64,000 bases of DNA from Candidatus Lernaella stagnicola (GCA_030765525.1 JAVCCK010000034.1:186001-250000), one strand, 5' to 3'. Shown: positions 1 through 9,530, numbered from the stretch's first letter. Notes: generated by a model from the letters alone, not told the origin. Translations and numbers: made by a program.

Positions 1-1059
1 TCAGTCACCGGCTCCGAGAACTACCTGGGCGACGAAATCGGGGGCTACGTCGGGGCCATCAAGGCGTCGCTGGACCGCGCGTTTGCCGGCGTTCTTGTAC
101 TACCGGGGGAACAGACGTGGTTCGTCGCCAAAACGGCGGCCGCGCCCAACGAGGACCCGGCGCGCATGCGCGAAAATTACGCCGCCGCGTTTCGCGGCGC
201 ACCGCCGCTGCCGGTGGAAGTCGTGGATCAATTCGTCGTTCCCGAACGTATCGACAGCTTCGCCGCGCAACTGAAAGCGGTGCGTGCCGAGCCCAATACG
301 CAGATGCGTCCCGTGGCCTTTCTCGCGTTCTTGCGCGTCTGGGATCGTTATGCCGGCGGGGGATTAGGCGGCGTGTTGTCTCTGTTATCGCGCGCCAACA
401 CGAATTTCTGGATGAAGTTCTGGACTGCGGTGGCGATGTTGTTGATCGCGGCGTCGCTGATGGGAAAAAGCGAAAAGTTGGATCGGCGCTGCGGAATGAT
501 CAGCCTGACAACGACCGGTTTTGCGGCGATGGGCTTGGTGATCGTTATCACGCTCGCCTATCAGTCGTTTATCGGCAACATGTACCAGATGATCGCGCTG
601 CTGATCGGGCTCTACATGGCGGGGTTGGCGCTGGGCGGTTATACGGCCACGAGGTTGGTGGAGCGAGGCGCCGCACCGCTGCGGTTGCTGATGCTGGGCG
701 ACTTCCTTTTCGCTGCCGTCGCGTTCGTGTTGGCAATCAGCCTGCCGAGCGCCGGATCGTGGTCGGTGACGCCGGCGGCGGTGTTCCTGCTCAGCATTGT
801 TTGCGCGGGCGGCTTTGCGGCTGGAACCGCGTTCCCGCTGACGGCCGAATTGCTGGCGGCGGCGGGCGAGGGCGTCGGCGTGCGGGCTGGACGCGTGGAA
901 ATGGCGGACCACCTTGCGGCCCTGGTCGGCGCGTTGGTGGTTGGCCTTTGGCTGCTGCCGACGGCGGGATTAGTCGGCGCGAGTGTGGGCTTGGCGATCC
1001 TCAAAGGTGCGGCAGGGACCGCGGCGGGCGTTGGCTCGAAACGGCGGCCGGCGAAATGA
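1..1059 (+). CDS. Spermidine-synthase-like integral membrane protein, C-terminal part (5' end outside window)
   Basis: The reading frame is open from base 1 to the TGA at 1057-1059, so the start lies outside the window. The first residues (motif NYLGDEIG, then VLPGEQTWFVA) resemble the end of the aminopropyltransferase-like Rossmann domain found in fused MFS/spermidine-synthase proteins. The remaining ~220 residues form about seven hydrophobic segments, including a GGYTATRL loop and ADHLAALVGA, both typical of the membrane half of that family. Whether it makes polyamines cannot be judged because the catalytic N-terminal part is missing. A tRNA gene follows 46 bases later. Confidence 0.7.
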   Translation, partial: SVTGSENYLGDEIGGYVGAIKASLDRAFAGVLVLPGEQTWFVAKTAAAPNEDPARMRENYAAAFRGAPPLPVEVVDQFVVPERIDSFAAQLKAVRAEPNTQMRPVAFLAFLRVWDRYAGGGLGGVLSLLSRANTNFWMKFWTAVAMLLIAASLMGKSEKLDRRCGMISLTTTGFAAMGLVIVITLAYQSFIGNMYQMIALLIGLYMAGLALGGYTATRLVERGAAPLRLLMLGDFLFAAVAFVLAISLPSAGSWSVTPAAVFLLSIVCAGGFAAGTAFPLTAELLAAAGEGVGVRAGRVEMADHLAALVGALVVGLWLLPTAGLVGASVGLAILKGAAGTAAGVGSKRRPAK

Positions 1060-1105
1060 GCGCTTGCAGCGTTGCGCGATTTATTGTAATAAGACAGGAC
1101 TTTTC

Positions 1106-1177
1106 GGGCGGTTAACTCAGCGGTAGAGTGCCATCCTCACACGGTGGAAGTCGCTGGTTCGAATCCAGTACCGCCCA
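1106..1177 (+). tRNA. tRNA-Val (anticodon CAC)
   Basis: A full cloverleaf can be drawn by hand: acceptor GGGCGGT/ACCGCCC, D stem ACTC/GAGT, anticodon stem CCATC/GGTGG with loop CTCACAC (anticodon CAC), a short variable loop, and T stem GCTGG/CCAGT with loop TTCGAAT. The discriminator base is A at 1177. The 3' CCA is not encoded. A weak promoter-like pair (TTGCAG at 1064, TGTAAT at 1085) lies upstream. The lipoprotein gene downstream begins 66 bases after the tRNA. Confidence 0.93.
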
Positions 1178-1243
1178 ATGCAAACGTCCGATTTCCGCCC
1201 ACTTTCGGCGGCATTTTTATTTTCGGATCTCGACGGGAGAGAC

Positions 1244-2632
1244 ATGCGCGGCTCTGCATTTTTCATTGCGCTTCTGATCGCGCTGTTGTGTTGCGGCGGT
1301 TGCGCTACATTCTCCGGCGGCAAAGCCAAGCAGAGCGCGCCGCCGACGGTTCCCGAGTTGGCCCCTGCGGTTGCCGTGCAGATAACGCCCGCCGAAACCG
1401 CCTTGCCCGAAGAATTATACAACGACGCGCGCGAGCGATACCTCAAAGCGGTCGAACTGACTCAGGCAAAAAAATACGACGAAGCGCTGATCGCCAACAG
1501 GCAGACGCTCGAGTTGCTTGCCAAACCCTACGATCGCACGAAGGACGAAGTCCTCACGCGCAAGATCGATTCGCTTTACTTCGAGGTTTGCCTGGCCCAG
1601 GTGCGGATCGGGCGAATCACAGGCCGTTTCTCGCCGGTGCCGATCGAAAAAAAGCTCATCGGCATCGCCTTCAACGAAGAAGTGCAGCGCTGGTTGGCCT
1701 ACTACGTGGGGCCGGGGCGCGCCAGCATGCAGAAGTACCTGTCGCGCTCGACACGCTATTTGCCGATGATTCGCAAAACTCTGGCCGAAGAAGGGGTTCC
1801 CGAAGATATCGGTTATTTGCCGATCATTGAGAGCGGCTTTTCGGCCTACGCCTACAGCCCCGCCGCGGCGGTCGGCATGTGGCAGTTTATTGCGGCAACC
1901 GGAAAAACCTACGGGCTGACCATCAACACCTGGGTGGACGAACGTCGCGATCCGGAAAAAGCCACGGGCGCTGCGGCGCGGTATCTGAAGGACCTGCACG
2001 AATCTTTAGGCGATTGGGCGCTGGCCCTGGCGGCCTACAATTGCGGTGAGGGCCGTGTCAACGGGGCGATCCGTAACGCCGGGCACCGCGACTATTGGGG
2101 CCTGTCTCTGCCGGCTGAGACCCGCTCGTACGTGCCGAAGTACTTTGCGGCGGTGCTGATCGCCCGCGATCCGGAAATGTACGGCATGTACGTTACGCCC
2201 GAAGACCCGCTGGAGGTCTCGCGTGTCGAACTAAACGGCGTGGTATCGATTAAGGCCTTCGCCCAGTACGCCGGGGTCTCCTACGAAGATCTCAAGGCCA
2301 TGAATCCCGAGTTGCTGGGGACGCACACACCGCCGAAAGTGGCCAACTACCGGATCAACGTGCCGACGGCCGGTGTCGCGGCCATCAAGCAGAAGCTGAC
2401 CGAGGCGAAGGTAGGCAATCCTTACCTGAGCAAGAAGGAAATCGCCAAGCTGTCCCGCCCCAAAGGCCGTGGCGGCATCATCATCTACCGTGTCAAAAAG
2501 GGCGACAGTTTGGGCAAGATCGCCCGCAAATACCGCACGACGGTGAAGATGATACTCCGCTACAATCGCGTCAATCCACGGCGGCTGCAAATCGGGCAGA
2601 AGCTGCGCATTCCGGTTGGCCGCAAGCGCTGA
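1244..2632 (+). CDS. mltD: Membrane-bound lytic murein transglycosylase D-like lipoprotein with C-terminal LysM
   Basis: The predicted enzyme cleaves the glycan strands of peptidoglycan from the periplasmic side of a membrane. A hydrophobic N-terminus ends in Cys20 as a likely lipidation site. A helical region (~55-160) precedes the SLT domain (~165-320). The signature [14 protein letters not shown] contains the likely catalytic Glu196, followed by AAVGMWQFI and an [10 protein letters not shown] motif. A LysM domain ends the protein ([15 protein letters not shown]...GQKLRIP). The frame is open from an ATG at 1178, directly abutting the tRNA, but ATG 1244 has a GGGAGA ribosome site and begins the signal peptide, so I chose it. 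Its stop abuts the stop of the convergent M23 gene. Confidence 0.88.
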   Translation: MRGSAFFIALLIALLCCGGCATFSGGKAKQSAPPTVPELAPAVAVQITPAETALPEELYNDARERYLKAVELTQAKKYDEALIANRQTLELLAKPYDRTKDEVLTRKIDSLYFEVCLAQVRIGRITGRFSPVPIEKKLIGIAFNEEVQRWLAYYVGPGRASMQKYLSRSTRYLPMIRKTLAEEGVPEDIGYLPIIESGFSAYAYSPAAAVGMWQFIAATGKTYGLTINTWVDERRDPEKATGAAARYLKDLHESLGDWALALAAYNCGEGRVNGAIRNAGHRDYWGLSLPAETRSYVPKYFAAVLIARDPEMYGMYVTPEDPLEVSRVELNGVVSIKAFAQYAGVSYEDLKAMNPELLGTHTPPKVANYRINVPTAGVAAIKQKLTEAKVGNPYLSKKEIAKLSRPKGRGGIIIYRVKKGDSLGKIARKYRTTVKMILRYNRVNPRRLQIGQKLRIPVGRKR

Positions 2633-4582
2633 TTATTCCAAAACATCGAAGCTGAAAGAACGGTTCGCGCGATTCCCGGCGCGATCGCTAAGGGCGACGG
2701 ACAAGGTGTGCCGCCCCGGTGCCAACGAAGCGGCCGGTCGCAGGCGAAACTGTTTCTTGTAGGGCTGGAATTCGACGATCTGCGCTTTGCCGTCGAGGGC
2801 AACGCGAATCGCGCGGTCGGATATCCCGCTGCCGCGATCGGTCACGAACACCCGTATCCAGGGGCGGCGACTCTTCTCGACCAGCATCTCCCCGATCTCT
2901 GGCGCTTCCACATCGCGCAACAACGCATAGGTTCCCAACAAGGGGACTGCGGCTCTGTGGCCCTTCTCCAAATGCCACCACGTGCCGCGGTCGAATAAAT
3001 AGAGACCGAGGCCGGCGCTTTTCACGCCCGGGGGGAGGTGAATGGTCAGGCGCGGTTTCTTACGCAAGGGTTCCCACGGCTCACCGAAGGAATACGCTTT
3101 GCCGACCGCCGCCGCCCACGCGGGAACGCGGGGTGCGCTTTCCGAAATGCGGATCAAAGTCGAATCGTAGGTCGACGCGGCCGGAAACGACAGACGGGCC
3201 CGACCGTCCGGACTGCGCAACTCGGTGGCCGATTTGGCGACGGCAAACCGGAACGTCCGGCTATCGAAACGACCGCCGACGCCGACCACGATGCGCAGCG
3301 TCGCGTTACGGTCGCGCGGTACATGCACGGCGAGGTGATGACGTTTGCCGTGGGCCGTGTGGCGAAACCGTGCGGTCTTGATCTGCCGTCCCGGTGGATC
3401 GACCGTCGCGGCAAACGTAATGTCGTCAGCCACGCCGCCGGCGACGGTGAAGCTCATCACGGCGTACGTGCGCCGCCATTCCATTTCGACATCGCGCAGA
3501 AAATCCGTGTCGTCCGTCGAGGGCGAGGGAGCGGCCGCAGGTGTCAACGCGGCGACTGCTTCGGTGGACAGAACACGAATCGGCACGAGGACGACGGTTC
3601 GGTTTCCTTTTTCGTCCAGCGCGGTCACCGTGATTTGGTGCGACCCGGGCGAGAGGTCGTCCAATTTACCGCTGAGGTTGCTCGGCTGATGAAACGCGGT
3701 CGACCCGAACAATCGATACATGCGGATGAAGAAACGCCGCTGCAGCGAGGCGAGGCGGGTGTCGTAACTCAGCGCGCTGATGTGCGCCTGCCCGTAGCCC
3801 ACCGAAGTGAAGCGGTGCCGGAATACGTCGCGGCCATCCACTTGCAGGTGCAGTTCGGCCGGTGCCAAGTCGCGGTCGCTACGCGGCTGCCGATCGTAGG
3901 CTTCGATCTCCACGCCCACGCGGCCTGCGATTTCCACCGGGGAAACGTCACCTCCGGCGGGGATGGGAACGATTTTCGGCATGACATCGCCGTCGACCAG
4001 ACTGTCGAAACTAAGTGGCACAAAACGCAGGGCGCGGATCACCGGCGGCATGTCGTCGGGGAGCGGGAAATCGTGCCGCAAGGGGTTAAGAGGGCGACCG
4101 CTCGCGCCACGGATCTCAAAATGCAGATGGGACACGTCGGTGCCGGCGTCCCCGGCAAAACCGATGATTTCCCCTTGCTCGACCGAAAGTGCTTCGGCTT
4201 TGTTCAGCGTCCAATCGAGGCGATAGCCGCCGCGCGCGCGCTGTCGTTTTTCGACTTGCGCTGCGATCTTCGGCGCGAAGCCGTCGAGGTGTCCGTATAC
4301 GGCGGTTCGGCCGTCGCGCAGTCGTTGGTACAAGACCTTGCCATAGCCGTAAGGCGAGCATTTGATGCGGTAGATGACGCCGTCGTCAACGGCTCGAACG
4401 GGCGTGCCGAGGCGGTGAAATGTCCAGAGGTCGAGTCCGAGGTGGGCGTGGCCGTGTCGATACTGACCGTAATTACTCGACACCGAGGGCGGCGCGTCCA
4501 AGGGGTAGATAAGTCCGGCAAGCGCAGGACCTGCGGATAGGAAAACAACGAGCAGAGCGAGAAAGGTCGACCGGCGTGCCAT
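2633..4582 (-). CDS. M23-family peptidoglycan endopeptidase with long C-terminal region
   Basis: This exported protein of 649 residues has a signal peptide (MARRSTFLALL...PALA). The LytM/M23 domain at ~25-170 holds the zinc ligands His47 and Asp51 (HLGLD) and the HLHFEI motif (His152, His154), plus YGHLD His98. It is expected to cut peptide crosslinks. Roughly 480 further residues look like beta-sandwich modules, and the last part resembles an Ig-like fold (ALSDRAGNRANRSFSFDV). The frame is open from 4750, but the signal peptide sets the start at 4582. It lies 17 bases after the MepA-like gene and is probably co-transcribed with it. The length is well above a minimal M23 enzyme. Confidence 0.83.
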   Translation of the reverse strand: MARRSTFLALLVVFLSAGPALAGLIYPLDAPPSVSSNYGQYRHGHAHLGLDLWTFHRLGTPVRAVDDGVIYRIKCSPYGYGKVLYQRLRDGRTAVYGHLDGFAPKIAAQVEKRQRARGGYRLDWTLNKAEALSVEQGEIIGFAGDAGTDVSHLHFEIRGASGRPLNPLRHDFPLPDDMPPVIRALRFVPLSFDSLVDGDVMPKIVPIPAGGDVSPVEIAGRVGVEIEAYDRQPRSDRDLAPAELHLQVDGRDVFRHRFTSVGYGQAHISALSYDTRLASLQRRFFIRMYRLFGSTAFHQPSNLSGKLDDLSPGSHQITVTALDEKGNRTVVLVPIRVLSTEAVAALTPAAAPSPSTDDTDFLRDVEMEWRRTYAVMSFTVAGGVADDITFAATVDPPGRQIKTARFRHTAHGKRHHLAVHVPRDRNATLRIVVGVGGRFDSRTFRFAVAKSATELRSPDGRARLSFPAASTYDSTLIRISESAPRVPAWAAAVGKAYSFGEPWEPLRKKPRLTIHLPPGVKSAGLGLYLFDRGTWWHLEKGHRAAVPLLGTYALLRDVEAPEIGEMLVEKSRRPWIRVFVTDRGSGISDRAIRVALDGKAQIVEFQPYKKQFRLRPAASLAPGRHTLSVALSDRAGNRANRSFSFDVLE

Positions 4583-4599
4583 CAATCGCCGGACGGTCG

Positions 4600-5739
4600 T
4601 CACCGCGATTTGGCGGTGGCGGCGGGTTTCTTGTGCGTCGGGCGGTACAGCGTCAACGTCTGGCCGACGCGAAGTCGCGCGGTCGAACTCAAGTCGTTCC
4701 AGGCGCGGACCTGGCTGACGGTCACGCCATATTTGCGAGCGATCGACCACAACGTATCGCCTTTGCGGACGCGGTATGCCGTCGGTTGTCCGGCGGTTCC
4801 GTAATAGGCGCGGCGGGCGCGCTTGGCGGTGATGGCCGAACTCATCGCGGCGGCGGCGGTACTCGCGGTGCCGGCGTCGTTCATTTGACTTTGCAGTTGG
4901 GCCAATCGCGGCTCTTTGAAGTCGGCGTTACGGGCGTTAGCTACGGCGATGGGGCTGTAGAAACGAATGTGGTAGTGGTTGAGGTGGCCGCGCGAGTGGC
5001 GAATGATTCCCTGTCGTTCGCGGCGACCTTTGGGGTATTGGAACACGCGGTCGAGATATGCTTGCGGATAGTGCAGGCGATTCTTCACGTAGTTGTAAAG
5101 AAGGGCTTGAATTTGGTAGTCGAGAAAGACGAATTTCACCGTGTTCAGATCGATCAACGATTCTAAATACAACCAGTTGCGCGGTACGTCGAGATTCTTA
5201 CTGCTACCGTCCACGAGATGGCCGGGCGCAGCGTTCTTGAAATAGAATCCGATATCAGCGTCGCGGCCCGCTTGGTGAGAACGGTGCGTGCTCAAACGCC
5301 CGCCCTGCGGATAACTGATGTCTCCCATCGCTAAACGATGAGACGAGCCGAAACGGTCGTGCACCTTCGTCGCCGCGAATAGAAGACCGTCGACGGTTTC
5401 GGGCGTCGCCCACTGGCGATCGGGCCGAGCGGCGACATAATACTTGGTGTTGCGCGGGAAAAGCACACCGCCCCGCAAGGCGCCGCGATTGGGAAAACCG
5501 ATCGATTTGCAGCGCGCGTATACCTTTTTGGGATACGTCGCATAGTCGGCTAGTTTTACGGTTTCAGGCAATTTGACATCGTATTCCGGCGTGAAGATCG
5601 CGTCGGGCTCGGGCAGGGGCGGCACATCATCTTCCTCTGTGGGACCGGGCACCATGGCGATGGCCACAGGCACGATCACCACGAGCGCCACGAGCGCCAA
5701 CATGGTGAGGATTCGAATTTCGAGCCGCTTAACCGTCAT
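4600..5739 (-). CDS. mepA: MepA-like (family M74) murein endopeptidase with LysM domain
   Basis: This is a predicted penicillin-insensitive murein endopeptidase of 379 residues. The N-terminus has one hydrophobic segment (~11-29), acting as an anchor or signal. The M74 metal motifs are intact: His152-x2-His155-x6-Asp162 within THRSHQAGRDADIG, and His252-x2-His255-x-His257 in GHLNHYHIRF. A LysM domain (YRVRKGDTLWSIARKYG) lies near the C-terminus. That arrangement differs from E. coli MepA, which has no LysM. A strong promoter (TTGACA-N16-TATAAT) ends about 27 bases upstream of the start, and the RBS GGAG is close to it. The M23 gene follows in the same transcription unit. Confidence 0.85.
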   Translation of the reverse strand: MTVKRLEIRILTMLALVALVVIVPVAIAMVPGPTEEDDVPPLPEPDAIFTPEYDVKLPETVKLADYATYPKKVYARCKSIGFPNRGALRGGVLFPRNTKYYVAARPDRQWATPETVDGLLFAATKVHDRFGSSHRLAMGDISYPQGGRLSTHRSHQAGRDADIGFYFKNAAPGHLVDGSSKNLDVPRNWLYLESLIDLNTVKFVFLDYQIQALLYNYVKNRLHYPQAYLDRVFQYPKGRRERQGIIRHSRGHLNHYHIRFYSPIAVANARNADFKEPRLAQLQSQMNDAGTASTAAAAMSSAITAKRARRAYYGTAGQPTAYRVRKGDTLWSIARKYGVTVSQVRAWNDLSSTARLRVGQTLTLYRPTHKKPAATAKSR

Positions 5740-5765
5740 TTACACTCCAAATCGCGAGCCAAGGT

Positions 5766-5793
5766 ATTATAAGTAGACGCCCCGACGTGTCAA
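5766..5793 (-). promoter_or_regulatory. Sigma70-type promoter for the mepA-like/M23 operon
   Basis: Read on the minus strand, TTGACA (5793-5788), a 16-base spacer and TATAAT (5771-5766) match both consensus hexamers exactly. The predicted transcript would begin near 5759, giving a leader of about 20 bases before the ATG at 5739. Confidence 0.75.
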
Positions 5794-5822
5794 ATATCGC
5801 CGGGTCCTTGAGCCAACGCGAT

Positions 5823-7637
5823 TTAATCGGCAGAGATGGCCTCCATTAATTCTTCTTCGCGCTTGTACGGATCGGTGAAAAACACCGCTTTGCCTTCTTC
5901 GTTACTGGTTACGGTGACGTACACCATGTGGATCGGCACCTTGCTCAGCAGGTGGATCGTCTTTTGCCTCCGGGATTCGAGCAAGTCGTCGAATTCCTTG
6001 AGCCCCGGGTTTTCATCCTGCGCCAGCAGGTATTTCGCCACGTCCACCGGGTCCTGCAAGCGCATGCAGCCGTGGCTATAGGTGCGCAGCGCGCGTTTGA
6101 ACAAGTATTTCGTGGGTGTGTCATGCAAGTAGACGCTGTGTCTGTTCGGGAAGAGGATTTTCACGACGCCCAGGGCGTTGCCGCGGCCCGGCGGTTGCGT
6201 GACCGCTGCGATTTTCTTGATCGTTTCGCCGTCCTCTTCGTACACGACTTTGGCCACGTATCCTTTCTTCTTGAACCAATCGGGGTCCTCGACGAACTGC
6301 GGGAGCATTTCTTCTTTGATGATGCGTTGCGGAACCAGCCAAGGCGGATTGATGACGATTTTTTCGATCTCATCGGAGAATTCCGGCGTGTGGTTCTTCC
6401 CGATTCGGTTGCCGATGATGATGCGATGCCTGCGCACGATCGTACCGCCGTTGTCCCGGTACACTTCTAATTCCTGACTTCCGAGGTTGACGCGCAGAAA
6501 ATAGTCGCTGCCGCGGGTTGGTGAGTTCCGCAGCTTCTGCAGCGCGATTTTCAATTGCTTGACACGGTCGGACATGGGAACGTTTAGCCGTTCGATGGTG
6601 CGGGCTTCGATTTTTCCGTCAGGAGTCACCTGGCGATCTTCCTGGTATTTGTAGATCGCTTGTTCGAAGGCCTCGTCAAACTCACCGTCCACCGGCCCAT
6701 CCCAGTAGCCCTCGAATTTGAATCGCTCTTGATATGTGGTCACCAACGCCTTGTTCTTGCTACCCTTTTTCGCATGCTGGCGCCGGGTGAAGGTCGGCGG
6801 CTGCGGCATTTTGGCGAGTTTTCGAAAGCGTGCGAGTTCTTTTTTCAGCGCCGCGTAATGGGGGGAGAGGGGGATCATCTTTTTCAACGTCCCGGCCATG
6901 TCGCTTTTGCTATCTTCCCAGAATTTGGAGAAATTCTCGGTATCCATCACCATGTCGGTGGCGTGGCGCATGAAGTTGACGGCGTCGAGCGCTTCGAGCT
7001 GGACGATGGCCGTATCCCGATTCTTCGCCGCGTCTTTTGCCTTGGTCAGCATCTCCTGCAGGCTGGGAAACTTTCCCTTGTTTACGGGTTTTGCGGCGAA
7101 GGTGAGAATGGAATCAGGCGAAAAATCATCAAGCGCCGCGGCGCTGAGCGCGTCGGTAAGCTTGGCGCTTTCGGCTTGGTCAAGAGAAGTTCCGGGAAGC
7201 GACGCCAGGAAGGCGAGGCTCTCGTTGAGGAGCGTCTCCCATTTTGTTCGTTGCTCAAGGCGATAGGGGGCGGGATCGAAACCCTCGCTGCGAAGCTGGT
7301 CGATGCGGGCGTTTAGCTGCTTGTGCTGCTCGGTCAGCTTCTGGGCGACGACGAAGCGGTACGCATACGGCTCCGGCCCGTACACCGTTTGCAGCAACGA
7401 GGCGTAGTCGGCCGATTCAGCAATGGCCTGCTGCAATCGCTGCGTCATGATGTCCGGTTCTTTGGCCTTGCTATCGTACTGCTCTGCGATCACGCCGCCC
7501 GCGTCTTTGGCGAAGCTTCGCACGGCCCACGAGGCGCGAACACTCGAGCACGCCGCGCAACCAGCCACGATGGCGGAAAGAACCACGACCAATACGGTCG
7601 ACACGATGAAGGTTTCATTTCGCCTGGTGTAAGCCAT
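5823..7637 (-). CDS. L,D-transpeptidase (YcbB-like, YkuD domain) lipoprotein
   Basis: The predicted enzyme makes 3-3 crosslinks in peptidoglycan or attaches proteins to it. A lipobox-like VAGC near residue 27 suggests a lipoprotein. A helical region is followed by a peptidoglycan-binding-like repeat (GYWDGPVDGEFDEAFEQAI), then the YkuD domain with the catalytic SHGCMRL motif (His522, Cys524). The VINPPWLVPQRIIKEE stretch is typical of the YcbB/LdtD group. At 604 residues the length fits that group. The gene has its own promoter on the minus strand (7681-7709). It forms a peptidoglycan-remodelling cluster with the M23, MepA-like and MltD genes. Confidence 0.9.
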   Translation of the reverse strand: MAYTRRNETFIVSTVLVVVLSAIVAGCAACSSVRASWAVRSFAKDAGGVIAEQYDSKAKEPDIMTQRLQQAIAESADYASLLQTVYGPEPYAYRFVVAQKLTEQHKQLNARIDQLRSEGFDPAPYRLEQRTKWETLLNESLAFLASLPGTSLDQAESAKLTDALSAAALDDFSPDSILTFAAKPVNKGKFPSLQEMLTKAKDAAKNRDTAIVQLEALDAVNFMRHATDMVMDTENFSKFWEDSKSDMAGTLKKMIPLSPHYAALKKELARFRKLAKMPQPPTFTRRQHAKKGSKNKALVTTYQERFKFEGYWDGPVDGEFDEAFEQAIYKYQEDRQVTPDGKIEARTIERLNVPMSDRVKQLKIALQKLRNSPTRGSDYFLRVNLGSQELEVYRDNGGTIVRRHRIIIGNRIGKNHTPEFSDEIEKIVINPPWLVPQRIIKEEMLPQFVEDPDWFKKKGYVAKVVYEEDGETIKKIAAVTQPPGRGNALGVVKILFPNRHSVYLHDTPTKYLFKRALRTYSHGCMRLQDPVDVAKYLLAQDENPGLKEFDDLLESRRQKTIHLLSKVPIHMVYVTVTSNEEGKAVFFTDPYKREEELMEAISAD

Positions 7638-7680
7638 CGATATAAATTTCCCCTATGAACCTCAAATAAGGTTTCGAGCT

Positions 7681-7709
7681 ATTATAGATGTTTTTTCCGG
7701 AGGGCTCAA
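7681..7709 (-). promoter_or_regulatory. Sigma70-type promoter for the L,D-transpeptidase gene
   Basis: On the minus strand, TTGAGC (7709-7704), a 17-base spacer and a perfect TATAAT (7686-7681) lie about 45 bases upstream of the ATG at 7637. The site sits between the upstream gene's terminator and this gene. Confidence 0.65.
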
Positions 7710-7723
7710 CGAGGAAAAGAGAC

Positions 7724-7750
7724 AAAAAAAGGGCGGGAAAACCCGCCCTT
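7724..7750 (-). terminator. Rho-independent terminator after the exported helical protein gene
   Basis: Read on the minus strand, the stem AAGGGCGGG / CCCGCCCTT with a TTTT loop is followed by a T run (7730-7724). It lies 20 bases past the stop codon at 7770. Confidence 0.85.
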
Positions 7751-7769
7751 GAGTCGCAATAGTTAAAGT

Positions 7770-8402
7770 TTATTCAGCGGTCGCGTCGGCGGCCATCGCT
7801 TTGCCTTTTTCCGTAATTTTGCCAACCGTCGCGATCAACTGGTCGATCGTCGGTTTGATTTGGTCGACGACTTTCTTTGTTTTTTTCATCGTTTTGCCCA
7901 TGTCGGCGCCGTACTTGCCGTAGCCCATCGGGTCTTCCTTGATTTTACCCTGCAGGCCGCCGGTGAAAGACGTGGCGCTGGCAACCAGCTTCGCACCGTC
8001 ACCCATGAGCGCTTCGAGTGCTTTTTGTGCCAATTCGTTGTTTTTCTTCAGTTTATCGAGTTCTTCGGGGTCCTTAACTTCGGCCAGTTTCGCATCGGTG
8101 TCTTTCAGGACGTTCTGCGCGAAGGTCAAGCCGAGTTCCATTTTGGCCAAGGAAGTCGCGATACCGTCATAGTCTTTGTCGCCGTATACGGCCACCGCGC
8201 CGATTTCTTTGCCCGGATCCAAATCCGTGCCTTCATATTCTTTCAACGACGCGTCGACGTCGGAAAGCACAAAGGTTTTGACTTCCTTCTTAAGCTTGGA
8301 TTTCATCTTCTTTATGTCACCGAGACCGAAAGCAAGCGCAGAACTGGCGGCAAAAACCACCACGAGCGAGATTACCATTAGCGTTAAAACGGTCCTCTTC
8401 AT
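7770..8402 (-). CDS. Exported helical protein of unknown function
   Basis: I do not recognise this family. The 210-residue product has a clear signal peptide (MKRTVLTLMVISLVVVFAAS...ALA) and a mature part that is highly charged and probably all-helical, rich in Lys, Asp and Ala (for example KKMKSKLKKEVKTF and DPEELDKLKKNNELAQKAL). No cysteines or enzyme motifs are visible. The frame continues upstream to 8450, but ATG 8402 has an AAGGAG ribosome site and starts the signal peptide. A strong terminator follows, so it is probably monocistronic. A periplasmic adaptor or chaperone-like role is possible but is only a guess. Confidence 0.75.
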   Translation of the reverse strand: MKRTVLTLMVISLVVVFAASSALAFGLGDIKKMKSKLKKEVKTFVLSDVDASLKEYEGTDLDPGKEIGAVAVYGDKDYDGIATSLAKMELGLTFAQNVLKDTDAKLAEVKDPEELDKLKKNNELAQKALEALMGDGAKLVASATSFTGGLQGKIKEDPMGYGKYGADMGKTMKKTKKVVDQIKPTIDQLIATVGKITEKGKAMAADATAE

Positions 8403-8536
8403 TGCTAAACTCCTTCTGGTTTCGTTTTTCGGACGCTTGGCGCAAGCCAAATTTGTGTGCCGTTTATTCCGTGATGATGCCTAAACCGATAACACATGTG
8501 TCCACCACAGTCGAGACCTGCTGTCACTTTTATTCA

Positions 8537-8565
8537 TTGACTACCTGCCGGTCGTGGCCTACTTT
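8537..8565 (+). promoter_or_regulatory. Candidate sigma70-type promoter for the 8.6-15.7 kb gene run
   Basis: TTGACT (8537-8542), a 17-base spacer and TACTTT (8560-8565) lie ~50 bases ahead of the ATG at 8613, in the 210-base gap between divergent genes. The -10 match is only moderate. Confidence 0.45.
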
Positions 8566-8612
8566 TTCAAGTAATGATCGCTGCTACGACTAGAAACAAA
8601 AGGACTGTCATA

Positions 8613-9530
8613 ATGAATAGGACGCTTCTCATATTGACCGCTATCTTGTTCGCGTTTTCCTTCGCCATCGTTATTTCGTGCGGTGCCGGTGACGGCGTAT
8701 CCCTGGAGGACGGGGAGATCAAGGGCCAGGCGACCATCCCGCTGCTGCCGATCGACCTGCCGATTTTCCCGACCGAGGTGAATCTGTCCGGTCTCGTGGG
8801 TTACGTGGAGGACGCACTGGACGATTTGGGCGTGCCCGACTTGCTGCAAGCCATTCTGGACGAGGACGACATCCGAGACGTCCTCGACGTGGTGGAAAAC
8901 AAGCTGGAGGGCGCCTCGCTGAAAATCCTGGATCCCGGCGTGCTTTCGTTTTCCATCGACAGCACGATCACCGACATCGTGCGCGACTACGTGGTCGTCA
9001 CCGAAGTCGGCGTGACCTTCGGCTTCCGTAACCAGACCGATGTCTACGTCGATGTGCCCGTGGAATTCCAGCTTTTCCTGGGTGACGGCAAACTGGCCAA
9101 GGCCTGGGACGGAGCGGTGATGATCCCCTTCGTCGACGAGCGCGTGGATGAGGACGGAAAGTTCATTGTTTCGCCGGGTGAGGAAATCGAGTTGGAAATT
9201 CCCAACGTGCCGCACTTGGTCGAGGCGCTGAACGAATCGATGTCGATCGGCATCGGTTACAAAGCCAAGTACCGCATGGCCGACGTCGGCAACGGCGCCG
9301 ATCCGGTGGAGGCGGTCACAGAGTTCGGCCTTTGCATCGCCGAGGGATTGATTTCCGGCTCGACGGAAAATTGCCCCGACATCGAAGAATTGCTCAATTG
9401 GCACCTCGCGTTGACGAAGTTCGAATTGCGGGTCAAGGCCGAGTCCGACTTGGATATTCCGGAAATCCCCGGGTGCGAGGAGTTCGCCGACGAATTCGGG
9501 TTGGACGACCTGAAGAAAGCCTGTCCCTGA
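8613..9530 (+). CDS. Lipoprotein of unknown function, possible LEA14-like beta-sandwich
   Basis: The 305-residue product has a hydrophobic leader ending in Cys23 (AIVISC), probably a lipidation site. The mature part is acidic. Its middle (VGVTFGFRNQTDVYVDVPVE, then an EIELEIPNV stretch) has the alternating pattern of a beta-sandwich such as the LEA14/WHy type. That is inference, not a recognised family. ATG 8613 was chosen because it starts the leader and follows AAAGGA. The frame is open 39 bases further upstream. It is the first gene of a closely spaced run. Confidence 0.75.
   Translation: MNRTLLILTAILFAFSFAIVISCGAGDGVSLEDGEIKGQATIPLLPIDLPIFPTEVNLSGLVGYVEDALDDLGVPDLLQAILDEDDIRDVLDVVENKLEGASLKILDPGVLSFSIDSTITDIVRDYVVVTEVGVTFGFRNQTDVYVDVPVEFQLFLGDGKLAKAWDGAVMIPFVDERVDEDGKFIVSPGEEIELEIPNVPHLVEALNESMSIGIGYKAKYRMADVGNGADPVEAVTEFGLCIAEGLISGSTENCPDIEELLNWHLALTKFELRVKAESDLDIPEIPGCEEFADEFGLDDLKKACP

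Noticed and set aside
3038-4540. A 500-codon plus-strand ORF opposite the M23 gene
   Set aside because: It is the antisense shadow of a gene with intact M23 motifs and a signal peptide. Its translation is Arg/His/Gly-rich with no family look.
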